64,000 nucleotides of DNA from Haliotis asinina (taxonomy: Eukaryota > Mollusca > Gastropoda > Lepetellida > Haliotidae): contig NC_090280.1 in the NCBI RefSeq assembly GCF_037392515.1, forward strand, positions 75,194,504 to 75,258,503, in the 5' to 3' direction. Under the pieces are notes generated by a model, which worked only from the letters and a program-made list of their open reading frames with translations, was not told the origin of the DNA and made no database searches. Of this stretch, positions 62,886-64,000 are shown one piece after another. Made by a program: the position numbers and the translations under genes. How positions within the stretch are numbered: the first letter of the stretch is position 1; each line of letters opens with the position of its first letter.

Positions 62886-63408
62886 CTGTTGGGAAAGAAG
62901 GAATGAAAGTCTTAGAAATAACCAAACAAGAAACAGGACGCTGTCTGTATCAAATCTCATCATTAACAAACAAGGACCTCTTTTCACAAAACACTGAGGT
63001 GATGTTCTTCACCAAGGCAGCCTTAGGGCAACATTAATGAATGGGAGTTAGGGTTGACCTTGCAGTCTAGTAATGGTTGATTTATGAAAGGAACCCCACG
63101 ACATCAAACTGAGTAATCATTAAGTTATGATACTAAATCTAGCATATTCATTAAGGTGGCATTATGCATGTAAGTATTTATTTATTAATTTTATTTTAAC
63201 AAACAAGCATGGTCAATCTGACCTGCTTTTTTTATACCTGTTTTGTTAGTGTCAGGTTAAGATTACCCAAAATCTTCAATTAGTTTATGGTTCCTCAGTA
63301 AAGGGATGCATCCATTAAACCTTCATTATGACCAAAGTTAATGTTGAATAATTAACAGAGTTTTAATGACACCTTATGGTATCACATCATATCAGTTCCA
63401 TACAACCA

Positions 63409-63517
63409 TCGTCCAGTTGCACAAAGCAGTCTTAGTGCCACGGCTGTCTTAAGCCTATGTTCCAGAATGGGAGTTACAATCATTGTAGCACTAAGATCGC
63501 TTACTGTAAACCAGACC
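63409..63517. mobile_element. Palindromic MITE, unit 9
   Basis: Third copy of the 110-bp fold-back, with a more decayed right arm (CTTACTGTAAACCAGACC). Confidence 0.68.
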
Positions 63518-63659
63518 AGATCTTATAAACATATACAAAACAACATTTAAACCTATTGTGTTGATTCACTGTTAGTTGCGTAAGTCAGTGTATCTAACTT
63601 TATATGCTTTGATGTAATTCAGTATTTTAGAGAAAGAGAATGAGGTACTAGCATGTGCA

Positions 63660-64000
63660 CTACAGATTAAATGGTGCTGGCAAGGCATAAATCAAAATCA
63701 AGCCAACATAACTACATTGGGCTTTTAGTACATCAATGCTTGAGAACAGACACAATGTCTGCAGATTCCCAAACCAATGGGGTCTGTCACCATGATACCT
63801 TGTACTTAGTTAACGGGGTTAATGTTTTGGGGTTAATGTTTTGGGGTTAATGCTTGGGTGTTAATGCCATTAATTATTTGTATTCTCTCTGTGAGTGCAA
63901 GTGACCATATTGCAAAACAATCTTACAATATGGCTTCGTGGCAATATTTGTGGGTTTGGTTTTGACACTGATTTGTCATCGTCACAGATTTGTCATTATC
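63660..64000. repeat. X' intron segment, unit 9 (cut by window end)
   Basis: Homologous to 54130-54430. It has an extra TTTTGGGGTTAATG repeat near 63825-63850. No exon is recognised in it. Confidence 0.65.

Overview
The window looks like nuclear DNA of an abalone (Haliotis) or a close vetigastropod relative. The main evidence is a tRNA-derived SINE. Its head carries box A and box B motifs (TAGCCTAGTTGCT, GGGTTCCAT) and its body carries the stretch GATATTGCTGGAATATTG. I recognise both as a very common abalone repeat. I had no database search, so the genus is inference. There are no bacterial genes, no long ORFs, no rRNA and no functional tRNA. The DNA is AT-rich, intron-bearing and dominated by repeats.

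The whole 64 kb is one tandem array of nine repeat units. The anchor exon lies at 204, 7324, 14105, 20887, 27702, 34516, 42250, 52762 and 62262. The spacings are therefore about 7.1, 6.8, 6.8, 6.8, 6.8, 7.7, 10.5 and 9.5 kb. Units 2-5 are almost identical, and units 1 and 6 are slightly diverged. Units 7-9 carry a clearly older gene version and extra inserted DNA. The first unit is cut by the left window edge and the ninth by the right edge.

Each unit carries, on the minus strand, what I read as one small three-exon gene encoding about 101 residues. Exon 1 encodes MNSYSQ and ends after the first base of a codon. Exon 2 (59 nt) encodes a short hydrophobic piece containing DLVIRFPLNFDIW. Exon 3 (228 nt) encodes a proline-rich centre, an acidic LDDDD patch, a basic amphipathic C-terminus and the stop. 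Splice sites and phases agree in all copies where they can be seen. Upstream of exon 1 lies a compact promoter with a YY1-type motif and the palindrome TCTCGCGAGA. I do not recognise the protein. Eight copies appear complete, and the ninth lacks exon 1 only because the window ends.

Reading each unit in + coordinates, the order is: a 57-bp minisatellite that begins inside the gene's own 3' coding end; exon 3; an intron with a CA microsatellite of variable length; exon 2; a long intron; exon 1 and promoter; a cluster of SINE-derived repeats with a (CCCCA)n tract; a 60-bp satellite domain flanked by related non-satellite blocks; and an AT-rich spacer with a decayed SINE. Unit-specific insertions record the history of the array. 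They are a 333-336 bp element with 6-bp target duplications (units 1, 6, 7), a 0.55-kb TA-flanked MITE (intact-looking in units 6 and 7, truncated in 1-5), a 1.9-kb piggyBac-like non-autonomous transposon (units 7, 8) and a 110-bp palindromic MITE (units 7-9). Diagnostic variants are shuffled among units, which points to unequal crossing-over and gene conversion.
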